From: Egibacteraceae bacterium
GTDB lineage: Bacteria > Actinomycetota > Nitriliruptoria > Euzebyales > Egibacteraceae
DNA length: 64,000 nt
NCBI GenBank assembly: GCA_030446745.1
Contig: JAUJMS010000009.1
Span: forward strand, 1 to 64,000
Direction of reading: 5' to 3'
Shown here: positions 16,730-25,483 of the stretch, piece after piece
Numbering within the stretch: the stretch's first letter is position 1
Layout: each line of letters starts with the position of its first letter
Translations under genes and position numbers: made by a program
Notes under the pieces: generated by a model
Told to the model about the DNA's origin: nothing
What the model saw: only the letters and a program-made list of their open reading frames with translations
The model's database searches: none

Positions 16730-17867
16730 CTATCCCGCCGCGGCGTCGGCGGCGGCGGGCGCCGCGCCGCGCGCCTTCTCCTGCAGGTACGCGGCGATGA
16801 AGTCGTCCAGCGCCCCGTCGAGTACCGCCGACGTGTTACCGGTCTCCTCGCCCGTGCGGTGGTCCTTGACGAGCTGGTACGGGTGCAGGACGTAGGAGCG
16901 GATCTGGCTGCCCCACGCCACGTCGCGCTGCTCGCCGCGGACCGCGGCGAGCTCCGCCTCCCGGCGCTCGCGCTCGAGCTCGGCGAGCTTCGCCTTCAGC
17001 AGCGTCATCGCAGTGGCCTTGTTCTGCAGCTGGCTGCGCTCGTTCTGGCAGGACACCACGATGCCGGTCGGCAAGTGGGTCAACCGCACCGCCGAGTCGG
17101 TCGTGTTCACGCCCTGACCACCGGGCCCGGAGGAGCGGTAGACGTCGACGCGCAGGTCGTCCTCCGCGATGACGACCTCGTCGTCGACATCGTCGAGCAG
17201 CGGGATGACGTCGATCGACGCGAAGGCGGTGTGGCGGCGGGCCTGCGCGTCGAACGGGCTGATGCGCACGAGGCGGTGCACGCCCCGCTCGCCGTGGAGC
17301 AGGCCGTAGGCGCGGGTTCCGTGGACGCTGAACGTCGCCGAGCGGATCCCCGCCTCCTCGCCCTCCTGCTCGTCGTGGAGGTCCACCTTGAACCCGCGCC
17401 GCTCCGCCCAGCGCAGCACCATCCGCAGCAACATCTGCGCCCAGTCCTGGCTGTCGGTGCCGCCCGCCCCCGCGTGCACGGTCACCACGGCGTCGCGCGC
17501 GTCGTGCTCGCCCGACAGCAGCACCCGGACCTCGAGGTCGGCCAGCGTCGACCGCAGCGCGGCAAGGCCGTCAGCGACCTCCGTGGCGGTCGCCTCGTCG
17601 TCCTCCTCGCGGGCGAGGTCGTTGAGCACCGCGAGGTCGGACAGGCGCTGCGCGAAGTCGTCGTAGACGCGCAGGTCGTCCTCGACCGCGGCGAGCTCGC
17701 CCATGACCCGCTGCGCCCCCGCCGGGTCGTTCCACAGGTCCGGCGCGGAGGCGCGCGCCTGCAGCTCGGTCAGGCGCCGACGCTTGGCGTCGAGGTCAAA
17801 GGTACTCCTTTACCTCGGCGAGCTTCGCGGCGTACTCCGCCAGCGTCGAGCGGTGGTCGGTGGCCAC
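16730..17867 (-). CDS. prfB: Peptide chain release factor 2, programmed +1 frameshift
   Basis: RF2 terminates translation at UGA and UAA. The first frame from GTG 17867 reads MATDHRSTLAEYAAKLAEVKEYL and stops at UGA 17796-17798; a +1 shift continues as DLDAKRRRLTELQ and runs to 16730, giving 378 residues. The core has the SPF tripeptide (VRISPFDAQARRH) and the GGQ motif (SGPGGQGVNTTDSAVR). Autoregulation is the known E. coli mechanism: low RF2 lets the ribosome shift at CUU-UGA. RBS GAGGGGAAC supports the GTG start. Confidence 0.95.
17796..17810 (-). promoter_or_regulatory. prfB autoregulatory frameshift site
   Basis: On the minus strand AAGGAG (17810-17805) acts as an internal Shine-Dalgarno, followed closely by the slippery CTT (17801-17799), in-frame TGA (17798-17796) and a C. 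This is the classic RF2 +1 frameshift cassette. UGA recognition competes with slippage, so RF2 supply sets its own synthesis. Confidence 0.93.
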
Positions 17868-17905
17868 GGCGTTCCCCTCTCGGACGGCGGTCGACCAAGG
17901 CTACG

Positions 17906-18472
17906 TCAGCCGGGACGGCGCACCTCGCCGACCGGTTGGGCGGCGAGGTCCGTGAGGTCGTCGAGCAGCCGGCGCGCCGACGCGGCGTCGACGACGTCCT
18001 CGTCGAGCTTCACGAACAGCGCGCGGCCACTGTCGAACAGCAAGCTCGGGACCCCGGTGATGCCGAGCTCGTCCTCGGCCTCCTGGTGCCACAACCCCAC
18101 CTCGGCCCGCCAGCGGTCGCTGTCCTCGGCGTACGCGGCGAGGTCAAGCCCCACCTCGGCGCCGATCTCGAGCCAGCCCTCCATCGAGCGCAGGTCGGCA
18201 CCCGAGTCGTGCACCGCCGCGAACGCCGCGTCGACGAAGCACTCGTGCACCGCGCGCCCCGTCTCGCGGGCCAGCTCGCCGAGGGCAAGCAGCTCGATCG
18301 ACCAGCTCGGCGTCGTTCGGTCCCACGGGTTGCACGGCTCGTCGTCCTCGCAGTCCAGCGAGTACGGCCGCACCTCGACGTCGGCGCGCTCGGGCAGCAG
18401 CGACAGCCAGCGCCAGGCCCGGTAGCACGCCCGGTCCTGGAAGTCGACGTAGAGAGCGGTGATCGCCGGCAC
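17906..18472 (-). CDS. DsbA-fold thioredoxin-like protein with only one active-site Cys
   Basis: The product has the DsbA/FrnE-type layout: an N-terminal ITALYVDFQ strand, the active-site helix, a large helical insert (SWSIELLALGELARETGRAVHECFVDAAFAAV) and a C-terminal GITGVPSLLFDSGRALF with the cis-Pro. Where oxidoreductases carry CPxC, this protein has DRAC, so the nucleophilic Cys is replaced by Asp and only the second Cys remains. A redox exchange role is therefore unlikely; it may be a monothiol or a glutathione/adduct-type enzyme. The GTG at 18472 is chosen over GTG 18499 because it starts at the first core strand. It is divergent from the DtxR-like regulator. Confidence 0.7.
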   Translation of the reverse strand: MPAITALYVDFQDRACYRAWRWLSLLPERADVEVRPYSLDCEDDEPCNPWDRTTPSWSIELLALGELARETGRAVHECFVDAAFAAVHDSGADLRSMEGWLEIGAEVGLDLAAYAEDSDRWRAEVGLWHQEAEDELGITGVPSLLFDSGRALFVKLDEDVVDAASARRLLDDLTDLAAQPVGEVRRPG

Positions 18473-18499
18473 CGAGGTGGCCTTCCCCTCCCCCGGCAC

Positions 18500-18562
18500 C
18501 GGAAACGCCGCTGAGAAGGGTTCTCACGTCGGTTAGCATGACCGCGACCGTGAGGAGGCCGG
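18500..18562. promoter_or_regulatory. Divergent promoter region with two small dyads
   Basis: The short gap between the DsbA-like gene (minus) and the DtxR-family regulator (plus) holds a perfect GAGAA-GGG-TTCTC dyad at 18513-18525 and an imperfect CGGTTAGCATGACCG dyad at 18530-18544. The second has a TTAG core that faintly recalls DtxR/IdeR operators (TTAGGNTAGCCTAA-like), which would suit autoregulation. Both are by-eye matches. Confidence 0.3.
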
Positions 18563-19234
18563 GTGACCACGTCGCTGATCGACGCGACCGAGATGTACCT
18601 GCGCACGGTCTGGGAGCTCGAGGAGGAGGGGATCACCCCGATCCGGGCGCGGCTGGTGGAACGGCTCGGGCTGTCGGCGCCGGCGGTGTCCGAGACGGTC
18701 GCCCGCCTCGAGCACGACGGGCTCGTCCACGTCGCGGACAACCGCACCCTGGAGCTGTCCGAGCAGGGACGCGTCCTCGCGATGGCCGTCATGCGCAAAC
18801 ACCGGCTCGCCGAGCTGCTGCTCACCGACATCATCGGGCTGGAGTGGGAACAGGTTCACAACGAGGCGTGCCGCTGGGAGCACGTCATCTCCGACGCGGT
18901 GGAGCAGCGTCTGGTCGCGCTGCTGAACTCACCCTCGACGTGCCCCCACGGCAACCCGATCCCAGGGCTCGCGCCGGCGGCGCCCGACGGCGCGGTGCTC
19001 GTGTCCATGGCCGCCGCGGCGAGAGACGGCACGCGGGCAACGGTGCGCCGCATCTCCGAGCGGCTGCAGGGTGACGTCGGCGCGATGCGCTTCCTGCGTG
19101 AGCACAGCCTGCGCCCAGGAGTGAGCGCCGCGTTCAAGCTCGACGCCGGCGAGGTGCTCGCCGAGACCGACGCCGACCGCGTCGTCGTTCCCGCCGCGAT
19201 CGCCGCGTCGATCTACGTCACGCCAGCGGACTGA
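18563..19234 (+). CDS. DtxR/MntR-family metal-dependent regulator
   Basis: The 223-residue protein matches the full DtxR family: an N-terminal winged helix ([51 protein letters not shown]), a dimerisation/metal domain with [42 protein letters not shown], and a C-terminal SH3-like domain ([16 protein letters not shown]). The retained Cys/His/Glu ligands suggest Fe(II) or Mn(II) co-repression. RBS GAGGAGG precedes the GTG. The neighbouring Nudix and unknown genes follow with 14 bases spacing and may be in its operon. Confidence 0.88.
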   Translation: MTTSLIDATEMYLRTVWELEEEGITPIRARLVERLGLSAPAVSETVARLEHDGLVHVADNRTLELSEQGRVLAMAVMRKHRLAELLLTDIIGLEWEQVHNEACRWEHVISDAVEQRLVALLNSPSTCPHGNPIPGLAPAAPDGAVLVSMAAAARDGTRATVRRISERLQGDVGAMRFLREHSLRPGVSAAFKLDAGEVLAETDADRVVVPAAIAASIYVTPAD

Positions 19235-19248
19235 CGCCGCACGCCGGC

Positions 19249-19836
19249 ATGACACGCCGGAGCGGGGGCGACCCCCGGGTCGAGTCCGTCCGCCGTGCCG
19301 TCGCCGCCCTCGTGCCGGTCGACGACCGCGAGGCCCGCTCGCAGGCACGAATGCTCACCGAGCTGCGGCGCCTCTCGTCGCCGTTCGACGAGTTCGCCGA
19401 CCCCGTCCACGTCACTGCGTCGGCGGTCGTCGTCGGGCCGCGCGGCACGGTGCTGCACCGCCACAAGCGCCTGGGACTGTGGTTGCAGCCCGGCGGCCAC
19501 GTCGAGGACGGCGAGACGCCGCCCGATGCCGCCGTCCGTGAGGTCTACGAGGAGACCGGCCTGCTGGTGCGCCACCCCGGCGGCGGCCCGCAGGTCGTCT
19601 CCGTCGACGTCCATCCCGGTCCGCGCGGCCACACCCACCTGGACCTGCGCTATCTGCTCGACGCAGGCGACGCCGACCCGGCGCCGCCGCCGGGCGAGAG
19701 CCGGCACGTGCGCTGGTTCCCGTGGCACGAAGCGCTCGCCGTCGCGGACCCTGGCCTGATCGGGGCGCTGCGCCGCGTCGCGCCCGCGGGGACCGCTGGC
19801 GCCACGGGCCCCACCGCGCCAGACTCTTCGCCGTGA
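19249..19836 (+). CDS. Nudix hydrolase
   Basis: The 195-residue protein has the complete Nudix box GGHVEDGETPPDAAVREVYEETGL (GX5EX7REUXEEXGU), with an N-terminal extension of about 55 residues before the first strand (FADPVHVTASAVVVGPRGTVLHRHKR). Such enzymes cleave nucleoside diphosphates linked to another moiety; the substrate cannot be read from sequence. The end overlaps the following gene start (GTGA), so the two are coupled. A Pro/Ala-rich tail is outside the fold. Confidence 0.87.
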   Translation: MTRRSGGDPRVESVRRAVAALVPVDDREARSQARMLTELRRLSSPFDEFADPVHVTASAVVVGPRGTVLHRHKRLGLWLQPGGHVEDGETPPDAAVREVYEETGLLVRHPGGGPQVVSVDVHPGPRGHTHLDLRYLLDAGDADPAPPPGESRHVRWFPWHEALAVADPGLIGALRRVAPAGTAGATGPTAPDSSP

Positions 19837-20429
19837 CCCCCGACCCGCTCGCGGCGCTCAGCGACCGCCGCCTCGCGCGGCTCGCCCGCCGAGCGCACCG
19901 CGTGCGGGGACGCGGCGAGCGGCGCTTCGCCGAGCTCGCCGAACGGGCAGGCGTCGCGCCGCGACGGTTGCGCCTGCTCGCCGACGCCTGGGCAGAGGGC
20001 GGCGCGGCCGGCGTGGCGGCGCTCGGTCCGGCGTCGACGCAGACCGACCCCGCCGCCGTGCGTGACCTCGACGCGTCGCTGGAGACGTGGCGCCGCCGGC
20101 ACTATCCGCTCGAGGTGCTGCGCTGGCGCGTGTGGCGCAACCGCGTGACCGTCGAGCACGTCGTCCCCGGCGCCGACCGCCGCGGCGACGCCGCGGCCCG
20201 CCCGCTGTTTCAGCTGCGGGTCACCGACCGGGGGCGCTGGCACCTGTACCGCAAGGCCGCACAGGGCGAGTGGTGGCCCGTCGCGGTGGCGGGCCGGCGG
20301 GGGGCGCAGGACCTCGCCGCCTGCCTCGACGCGGTCCGCACCGACCCCGCCAACCAGTTCTGGACCGCAGCGCCGCGGGCCTGCGACGACGCCGCGTTCT
20401 GGCTGGGGCCGGGGCGCTCGCGCAGCTGA
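19833..20429 (+). CDS. Conserved protein of unknown function, Arg-rich
   Basis: The 198-residue product starts at GTG 19833, coupled to the Nudix gene by a GTGA overlap. It opens with DRRLARLARRAHRVRGRGERRFAELAERAGV, an Arg-rich helical segment, and later has FQLRVTDRGRWHLYRKAAQGEWWPVAVAG, a beta-rich region with aromatic residues. It resembles a small helix-turn-helix plus beta module, but I recognise no family. Its end faces the OpuC substrate-binding gene across only 3 bases. Confidence 0.6.
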   Translation: MTPDPLAALSDRRLARLARRAHRVRGRGERRFAELAERAGVAPRRLRLLADAWAEGGAAGVAALGPASTQTDPAAVRDLDASLETWRRRHYPLEVLRWRVWRNRVTVEHVVPGADRRGDAAARPLFQLRVTDRGRWHLYRKAAQGEWWPVAVAGRRGAQDLAACLDAVRTDPANQFWTAAPRACDDAAFWLGPGRSRS

Positions 20430-20432
20430 CGG

Positions 20433-21422
20433 TCAGCCGCCGATCAGTCCCTTCTCGGTGAGGTAGTCGCGGGCGACCTGGTCGGGGTCGTCCTTGTCGA
20501 CCTCGACGCGCCGGTTGAGCGCGGTGAGCTCCTCGGTCGTCAGCGTCGCCGACAGCTCGTTGAGCGCGGCGCGGATCTCGTCGGTGAGCACCTCCTCGCG
20601 GATGACCGGCGTGATGTTCTCCGACGGCACCAGCGGCTTGTCCTCCTCGAGCACCACCCAGTCGTTCGCGGCGATGACGCCCTGGGTGGAGAACACGCGG
20701 CCAACGTCGATCTGGCCGCTGTTGAGCGCCTCCGTGGTCAGCGGTCCGCCGGCGTCGAGCGCGCGGAACTCGCCGAACTCCACGCCGTAGACCTCCTTGA
20801 GGCCAGGGACGCCGACGTAGCGCTCCGCGGTCTCGGCGGGCCCGCCGAGGGTCAGCATGTCCGCGACCGGGGCCAGGTCCGAGACCGTCTGCAGGTCGAA
20901 CTTCTCGGCGGTCTCCTTGGTCACCGCGAGCGCGTCCTGGTCCTGCGCCGCCGACGACTCGAGCAGGACGATGCCCTCGGGAAGCTCCTCCTCGAGCGCC
21001 GAGCGCAGCTCTTGGGTGTCGGTGATCGGCTCCTCCTCGCCTTCGCCGAGGAAGGCGTGGAGCGCGCCGAGGTACTCGGGCAGCAGGTCGATCTCGCCGC
21101 TTTCCAGCGCCGGGAAGATCACCTCGCGCGACCCGAGGTTCAGGCGCCGCTCGACGGTGACCCCGGCGTCCTCCAGCACGTCGGCGTACATGTTCGCCAG
21201 GATCAGCTGCTCCGGGAAGTTCGCCGAGCCGACGACGACGGTGCCGCCTGCCGCGTCGGCCGGCTCGCTGCCGGCCGGCTCGCTGGTGGTGACCGTGTCG
21301 CTGGCGGGGGCGCCGCTGGGCTGCGCCAGCGGGTCACCGCCGCCGGACGTCGCGCACGCGCTCAGCAGCAGCGCCGCGACGCACAGCCAGCCGAACGTGA
21401 CCAACCGGATGCTTCCATGCAT
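20433..21422 (-). CDS. Glycine betaine/choline-type ABC transporter substrate-binding lipoprotein
   Basis: The 329-residue protein has a lipoprotein signal peptide (lipobox LLSAC) and an OpuAC/OpuCC-type type-2 periplasmic fold: VVVGSANFPEQLILANMYADVLEDAGVTVERRLNLGSREVIFPALESGEIDLLPEYLGAL at the N-lobe. It captures osmolytes for the adjacent permeases. Gene order (minus strand) is ATPase, permease, permease, then this binding protein, a typical OpuC/ProU-like operon. The substrate is inferred from family and context; choline or ectoine cannot be excluded. Confidence 0.88.
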   Translation of the reverse strand: MHGSIRLVTFGWLCVAALLLSACATSGGGDPLAQPSGAPASDTVTTSEPAGSEPADAAGGTVVVGSANFPEQLILANMYADVLEDAGVTVERRLNLGSREVIFPALESGEIDLLPEYLGALHAFLGEGEEEPITDTQELRSALEEELPEGIVLLESSAAQDQDALAVTKETAEKFDLQTVSDLAPVADMLTLGGPAETAERYVGVPGLKEVYGVEFGEFRALDAGGPLTTEALNSGQIDVGRVFSTQGVIAANDWVVLEEDKPLVPSENITPVIREEVLTDEIRAALNELSATLTTEELTALNRRVEVDKDDPDQVARDYLTEKGLIGG

Positions 21423-21486
21423 GGGTCGAGCCTTTCCGAGAACGAGGATTGTCGCAGCGTAGAGAGCCGCGACAACGAGCGCGACC

Positions 21487-22191
21487 TCAGACTGCCGCGG
21501 CCGACGTCTTGGCGCGCGTCGTCTCGGCCGCGGCCCGGTCGCGCAGACCGCGGGGCACGACCGTGCGTTGGAGGGCGGCGAGCAGCAGTTCGGTCAGCAG
21601 CGACAGGGCCGCGACGAGCAGCGCCCCGGCGACGACGCGGACGCTGTCGCGCACCTGCAGCCCGTCGAAGATGTAGCGGCCGAGTCCGCCGAGGCCGATG
21701 AAGGCGGCGAGCGTGGCGGTCGCGACGACCTGGACCGTGGCGGTGCGCACGCCGGCCATGACCAGCGGCATGGCGACGGGCAGCTCGACGCGGCGCAGCA
21801 CCTGCCAGCCCGTCATGCCCATGCCTTCGGCGGCGTCGCGCACCTCCGGGTCGACCGAGCGGATGCCGACGTAGGTGTTCGTGACGATCGGCGGGATCGC
21901 CAGCGCCACCAAGGCGACCATCACGGGCACGAGGTTGATGCCGGCGAGGATGAACGCGAGGATCACGATGCCGAACGACGGGATCGCGCGGCCGACGTTG
22001 GCGACGTTGATGGCCAACTGCCCACCCTTGCCGGTGTGGCCGACGGCGAGACCGAGCGGCAGCGCGATGGCGACCGCAAGCAGCGACGCGGCCGACGAGT
22101 AGCCGACGTGCTGGGCGACGCGGCGCGCCACGCCGGTGGTGCCCGACCAGTGGTCGGGGAACCAGGCGAGCACCTCGAGGAAGAACGCCAC
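21487..22191 (-). CDS. OpuC-type ABC transporter permease (second)
   Basis: The 234-residue permease has 5-6 TM helices and the EAA coupling loop DPEVRDAAEGMGMTGWQVLRRVELPVAMPLVMAGVRTATVQVVATATLAAFIGLGGLG. The GTG at 22191 gives a compact N-terminus (VAFFLEVLAWFPDHWSG) 4 bases after the upstream permease stop, so the genes are co-translated. The pair of permeases forms the heterodimeric channel of the osmolyte transporter. Confidence 0.88.
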   Translation of the reverse strand: MAFFLEVLAWFPDHWSGTTGVARRVAQHVGYSSAASLLAVAIALPLGLAVGHTGKGGQLAINVANVGRAIPSFGIVILAFILAGINLVPVMVALVALAIPPIVTNTYVGIRSVDPEVRDAAEGMGMTGWQVLRRVELPVAMPLVMAGVRTATVQVVATATLAAFIGLGGLGRYIFDGLQVRDSVRVVAGALLVAALSLLTELLLAALQRTVVPRGLRDRAAAETTRAKTSAAAV

Positions 22192-22195
22192 GGCG

Positions 22196-22858
22196 TTAGT
22201 TCCCGGCCCGTGACCACGGCGTCCACCAGCGCTGCGCGGCAAGCAGCGACAGGTCGGCGGCGACGGCGAGCACGATCGACAGGACCAACCCGACGATCAG
22301 CGGCGTCGGGAAGCGACGGATGAAGCCGTCGATGAACAGCTGCCCGAGGCCACCCTGGCCGATCACGGCCGTGATCGTCACCAGGCCGATCGTGGTCACC
22401 GTCGCGATCCGCACGCCGGCGAGGATGACCGGCACGGCGAGCGGCAGCTCGACTCGCAGCAGCCGGCGCAGCCGCGTGTAGCCCATCGCCTCGGCCGCCT
22501 CGCGCACGTCGCGCGGCACGCCGTTGATCCCCTCGACGGTGTTGCGGACGAGGATCAGCAGCGTGTACGTCGTCAGCCCGATGACGGCGGTGGCGCGCGA
22601 CAGGCCGGTGAACGGCAGCAGCAGCACGAACAGCGCCAACGACGGGATCGTGAACAGCACACCGGTGACGCCGAGCAGCGGCCCGTACAGCCGCGGCCAG
22701 CGCACCGCCGCCAGCGCGAGCGGGAACGCGAGCACGAAGCCGATGGCGACCGGCACGACGGTGAGCACGACGTGCTCGGTGAGGCGCGACTGGATGTCGT
22801 CGAGGTGACTGCCGATCCAGTCCCAGCGGAAGAACGCGGCCGCGAGAGCAGCGGTCAC
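22196..22858 (-). CDS. OpuC-type ABC transporter permease (first)
   Basis: The 220-residue permease shows the EAA loop VPRDVREAAEAMGYTRLRRLLRVELPLAVPVILAGVRIATVTTIGLVTITAVIGQGGLG and several TM helices (FVLAFPLALAAVRW, FTIPSLALFVLLLPF). GTG 22858 overlaps the ATPase stop by GTGA. It pairs with the downstream permease as one transport unit. Confidence 0.88.
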   Translation of the reverse strand: MTAALAAAFFRWDWIGSHLDDIQSRLTEHVVLTVVPVAIGFVLAFPLALAAVRWPRLYGPLLGVTGVLFTIPSLALFVLLLPFTGLSRATAVIGLTTYTLLILVRNTVEGINGVPRDVREAAEAMGYTRLRRLLRVELPLAVPVILAGVRIATVTTIGLVTITAVIGQGGLGQLFIDGFIRRFPTPLIVGLVLSIVLAVAADLSLLAAQRWWTPWSRAGN

Positions 22859-23946
22859 AAGATCTCCTTGGAGATCAGCTCCTGGGTGAGGATCCCCTCG
22901 TAGACCCCGGTCGCGTCGACGCGCACGGCGACCCCCGTGCGTGAGGTCACCATCGCGTTCAGCGCCGCGCGCAGCGAGTCGGTGTCGTTGACCTGCAGCG
23001 CGAACGGCCGCACCGTGGCGTCGCCCATCCGGGTTGTGGGCTCCAGCTCGTGCAGCGACGCCCAGCCGCGCAGGCGGCCGTCGGGCGCGACGACCACCAC
23101 CCAGTCGCTGCCGTGGGCCCGCGCGACCCGCTCGGCCGTGGCGCCGTCGTCGTCGGGCGATACGACCGGGCCCGGCTCGGCGGTGACCTCGCTGACGGGG
23201 ATGAGCGCGAGCCGCTTCAGCCCTCGCTCGGCACCCAAGAAGTCTGCGACAAAGGCGTTCGCGGGGTCGGCGAGCAGCTGCTCGGGGGCGGCGTACTGCT
23301 CCAGCACGCCGCCCTGACTGAAGATCGCGATGCGGTCGCCCATCGTGATCGCCTCGTCGATGTCGTGGGTGACGAACACGATCGTTTTGCGGACCTCGGC
23401 TTGCAGGCGCAGGAACTCGTCTTGGAGGTTGGCGCGCACGATCGGGTCGACGGCGCCGAACGGCTCGTCCATGAGCATGATCGGCGGGTCGACGGCAAGC
23501 GCCCGCGCCACGCCGACGCGCTGGCGCTGCCCGCCCGACAGCTGGTGTGGGTAACGGTCGGCGACGCCGGCGGGCAGGCCGACGGTGGCGATCAGCTCGT
23601 CGACCCGCGCCCGCACCCGCGCCTTGTCCCAGCCGACCAGCGCCGGCACCGTCGCGATGTTCGCGGCGACGGTGCGGTGCGGGAACAACCCGACCTGCTG
23701 GATCACGTAGCCGATCCCGCGACGCAGCTGCGGCGCCGGAACCGACATGATGTCGCGCCCGTCGACGGTGATCGTGCCGTTGCTCGGCTCGACCATCCGG
23801 TTGACCATCCGCAGGGTCGTGGTCTTGCCGCACCCGGACGGACCGACGAGCACCACGACCTCGCCCGCGGGGACCTCGAGGTTGAGGTCGTCGACCGCGG
23901 TGGTTCCGTCGCGGAACCGCTTCGTGACGCCGGTGAAGGTGATCAT
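22855..23946 (-). CDS. OpuC-type ABC transporter ATPase with CBS domains
   Basis: The 363-residue ATPase has Walker A GPSGCGKT (35-42), Q-loop VIQQVGLFPHRTV, signature LSGGQRQRVGVARALA, Walker B IMLMDEPFGAVDP and H-loop VTHD. The C-terminal third (from about residue 245) reads as tandem CBS-like repeats (SDWVVVVAPDGRLRGWASLHEL, then NAMVTSRTGVAVRVDATGVYEGILTQELI). In OpuA such CBS modules sense ionic strength, so osmotic gating is a fair inference. ATG 23946 is 43 bases from the divergent lyase gene. Confidence 0.9.
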   Translation of the reverse strand: MITFTGVTKRFRDGTTAVDDLNLEVPAGEVVVLVGPSGCGKTTTLRMVNRMVEPSNGTITVDGRDIMSVPAPQLRRGIGYVIQQVGLFPHRTVAANIATVPALVGWDKARVRARVDELIATVGLPAGVADRYPHQLSGGQRQRVGVARALAVDPPIMLMDEPFGAVDPIVRANLQDEFLRLQAEVRKTIVFVTHDIDEAITMGDRIAIFSQGGVLEQYAAPEQLLADPANAFVADFLGAERGLKRLALIPVSEVTAEPGPVVSPDDDGATAERVARAHGSDWVVVVAPDGRLRGWASLHELEPTTRMGDATVRPFALQVNDTDSLRAALNAMVTSRTGVAVRVDATGVYEGILTQELISKEIL

Positions 23947-23989
23947 CGGTGGTTGTCTACCGTAGCGAAGCCGTCCGGGGAGGCACCGC

Positions 23990-25483
23990 ATGGTCACGAT
24001 CCGCGCCGCCGCCGACCTCGACGTCGGCGCCGTGGAGCGCATCGCCTTCGCCGAGGAGCCGGTCACGCTCACGGCGGAGCTGCTGGCCGCCGTGGGGTCG
24101 GCGCGGGCCGCGATGGTCGCCGCGCTCGACGGCGGCGCCCGGGTGTATGGGGTGACGACCGGCACCGGCTTCTTGCGCCACCGCGACGTCGCGCCCACCG
24201 GCGGTGGCCACGACCGCAGTCTGCTGCTCGGACGCGCCGTCGGCGGGCCGCCGTACCTGCCGCGCCCCGAGGCTCGTGCCCTCGTCGCCGTCCGGCTGGT
24301 CAACCTGCTGTCGGGCTGCGCCGGCGTGACGCCGGCGTTGTGCACCTTTCTGGCCGACCGGCTCAACGACGGCTTCGTGCCCGCGATCCCGCGCCATGGC
24401 ATCGCCGGCGCCGGTGAGGTGATCCCGCTGTCGCACGCCTTCCAGACGCTGCTCGGTGTCGGCTGGGTGCTCAGCGGCGACGGCGTCGAACCGGCCGCCG
24501 CGGCGCTGGCCGCCCGCGGGGTCGCCCCGTACGAACCGGCGCGCAAGGAGGGCATCGCGCTGCTCGCCGGAGCGCCCGGCGCGGTCGCGCTCGCGGTCGC
24601 GCGTCGGCGCACCGCCACGGTCGCCGCGCGACAGCTGCTGACCGGCGCCGCGTGCTCGATCGACGCGCTGCGCGCGCCGCTTGACCCCTACGACGCCGCG
24701 GTCGGCCGGCTCGCCGGCGACCCGGTCCTCGACGAGGTCCTCGCCCGGCTGCGCGCGTTGGTCGGCGACGCCGCGGCGCGTCCCGCGCGCTCCGGCGCGG
24801 CACAGGCGCCGGTGTCGTTTCGCGTCGTCCCGCAGGTCCACGCGGCGCTCGAGCGGACGTTGCTGCGCTTCGGCGAGGACGTCGCGCGCGCGGTGACGGC
24901 GGTCACCGACTCCCCCGCCTTCGTCGACGGTCGCTTCCTGTCGACCGGCGGGGTCCACGCGGTGGAGTTGACCGCCGGCATGGACGCGCTCGCGCTGGCG
25001 CTCGTGCGCGGCGCTGAGCTCGCCGGCCAGCGGGTGCACCGCCTCCTCGATAACCGCTTCAGCGGGCTCGCCGACCAGCTGGTCGGGGCGCCACCTCCCG
25101 CCTGCGGGCTCGTCGTCGTCCACAAACGCGTCGTCGCGTCGGTCTCCGCGCTGCACCGCCTGGCCGCGCCGAGCGTCGGGCTCGTCGACACGTCCCTCGG
25201 TCAGGAGGACGCGATGACGTTCGCCTTCGACGCCGCCGAGCGGCTGCGCCGGATCGAGGCGCTGGTCCGTGACGTCGTCGCGTGCGAGCTGCTCGTCGTC
25301 CGGCAGGCGTGGGCCTTGCGTGGCGACACGCCGGCCGCGGGCCTGGTGCCGCTCGCGCGGTGGTTGGCGGAGGTCGTGGACCCCGTCGGGGCCGACCGAC
25401 CGCTCGGCGGCGACATCGAGCGCCTCGCGGGCCTGCTCGCCGCCGAGGCGCTGCCCAGCGTGGCGCCGACTCATCCCGGATAG
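23990..25483 (+). CDS. Aromatic amino acid lyase (HAL/PAL fold) without the MIO-forming Ser
   Basis: The 497-residue protein has the ammonia-lyase fold: YGVTTGTGFLRH with the catalytic Tyr (53), RLVNLLSGCAGVTP, and the segment HGIAGAGEVIPLSHAFQTLLGVGW that in HAL/PAL holds the ASG triad (GSVGASGDLAPLAH) converted to MIO. Here the triad position is Gly140-Ala141-Gly142, so the backbone-derived electrophile cannot form. The C-terminus keeps the helical bundle but is trimmed. RBS GGGGAGG precedes ATG 23990. It may be a catalytically different or regulatory homolog; the substrate is unknown. Confidence 0.85.
   Translation: MVTIRAAADLDVGAVERIAFAEEPVTLTAELLAAVGSARAAMVAALDGGARVYGVTTGTGFLRHRDVAPTGGGHDRSLLLGRAVGGPPYLPRPEARALVAVRLVNLLSGCAGVTPALCTFLADRLNDGFVPAIPRHGIAGAGEVIPLSHAFQTLLGVGWVLSGDGVEPAAAALAARGVAPYEPARKEGIALLAGAPGAVALAVARRRTATVAARQLLTGAACSIDALRAPLDPYDAAVGRLAGDPVLDEVLARLRALVGDAAARPARSGAAQAPVSFRVVPQVHAALERTLLRFGEDVARAVTAVTDSPAFVDGRFLSTGGVHAVELTAGMDALALALVRGAELAGQRVHRLLDNRFSGLADQLVGAPPPACGLVVVHKRVVASVSALHRLAAPSVGLVDTSLGQEDAMTFAFDAAERLRRIEALVRDVVACELLVVRQAWALRGDTPAAGLVPLARWLAEVVDPVGADRPLGGDIERLAGLLAAEALPSVAPTHPG

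Noticed and set aside
17796..17867. prfB as a pseudogene because of the early UGA
   Set aside because: The stop is within the standard RF2 frameshift cassette (AAGGAG, CTT-TGA-C), and the downstream frame is intact.
18530..18544. A certain DtxR operator upstream of the regulator gene
   Set aside because: Only five of seven dyad pairs match and the core differs from the IdeR/DtxR consensus; recorded only as a weak candidate within the divergent region.
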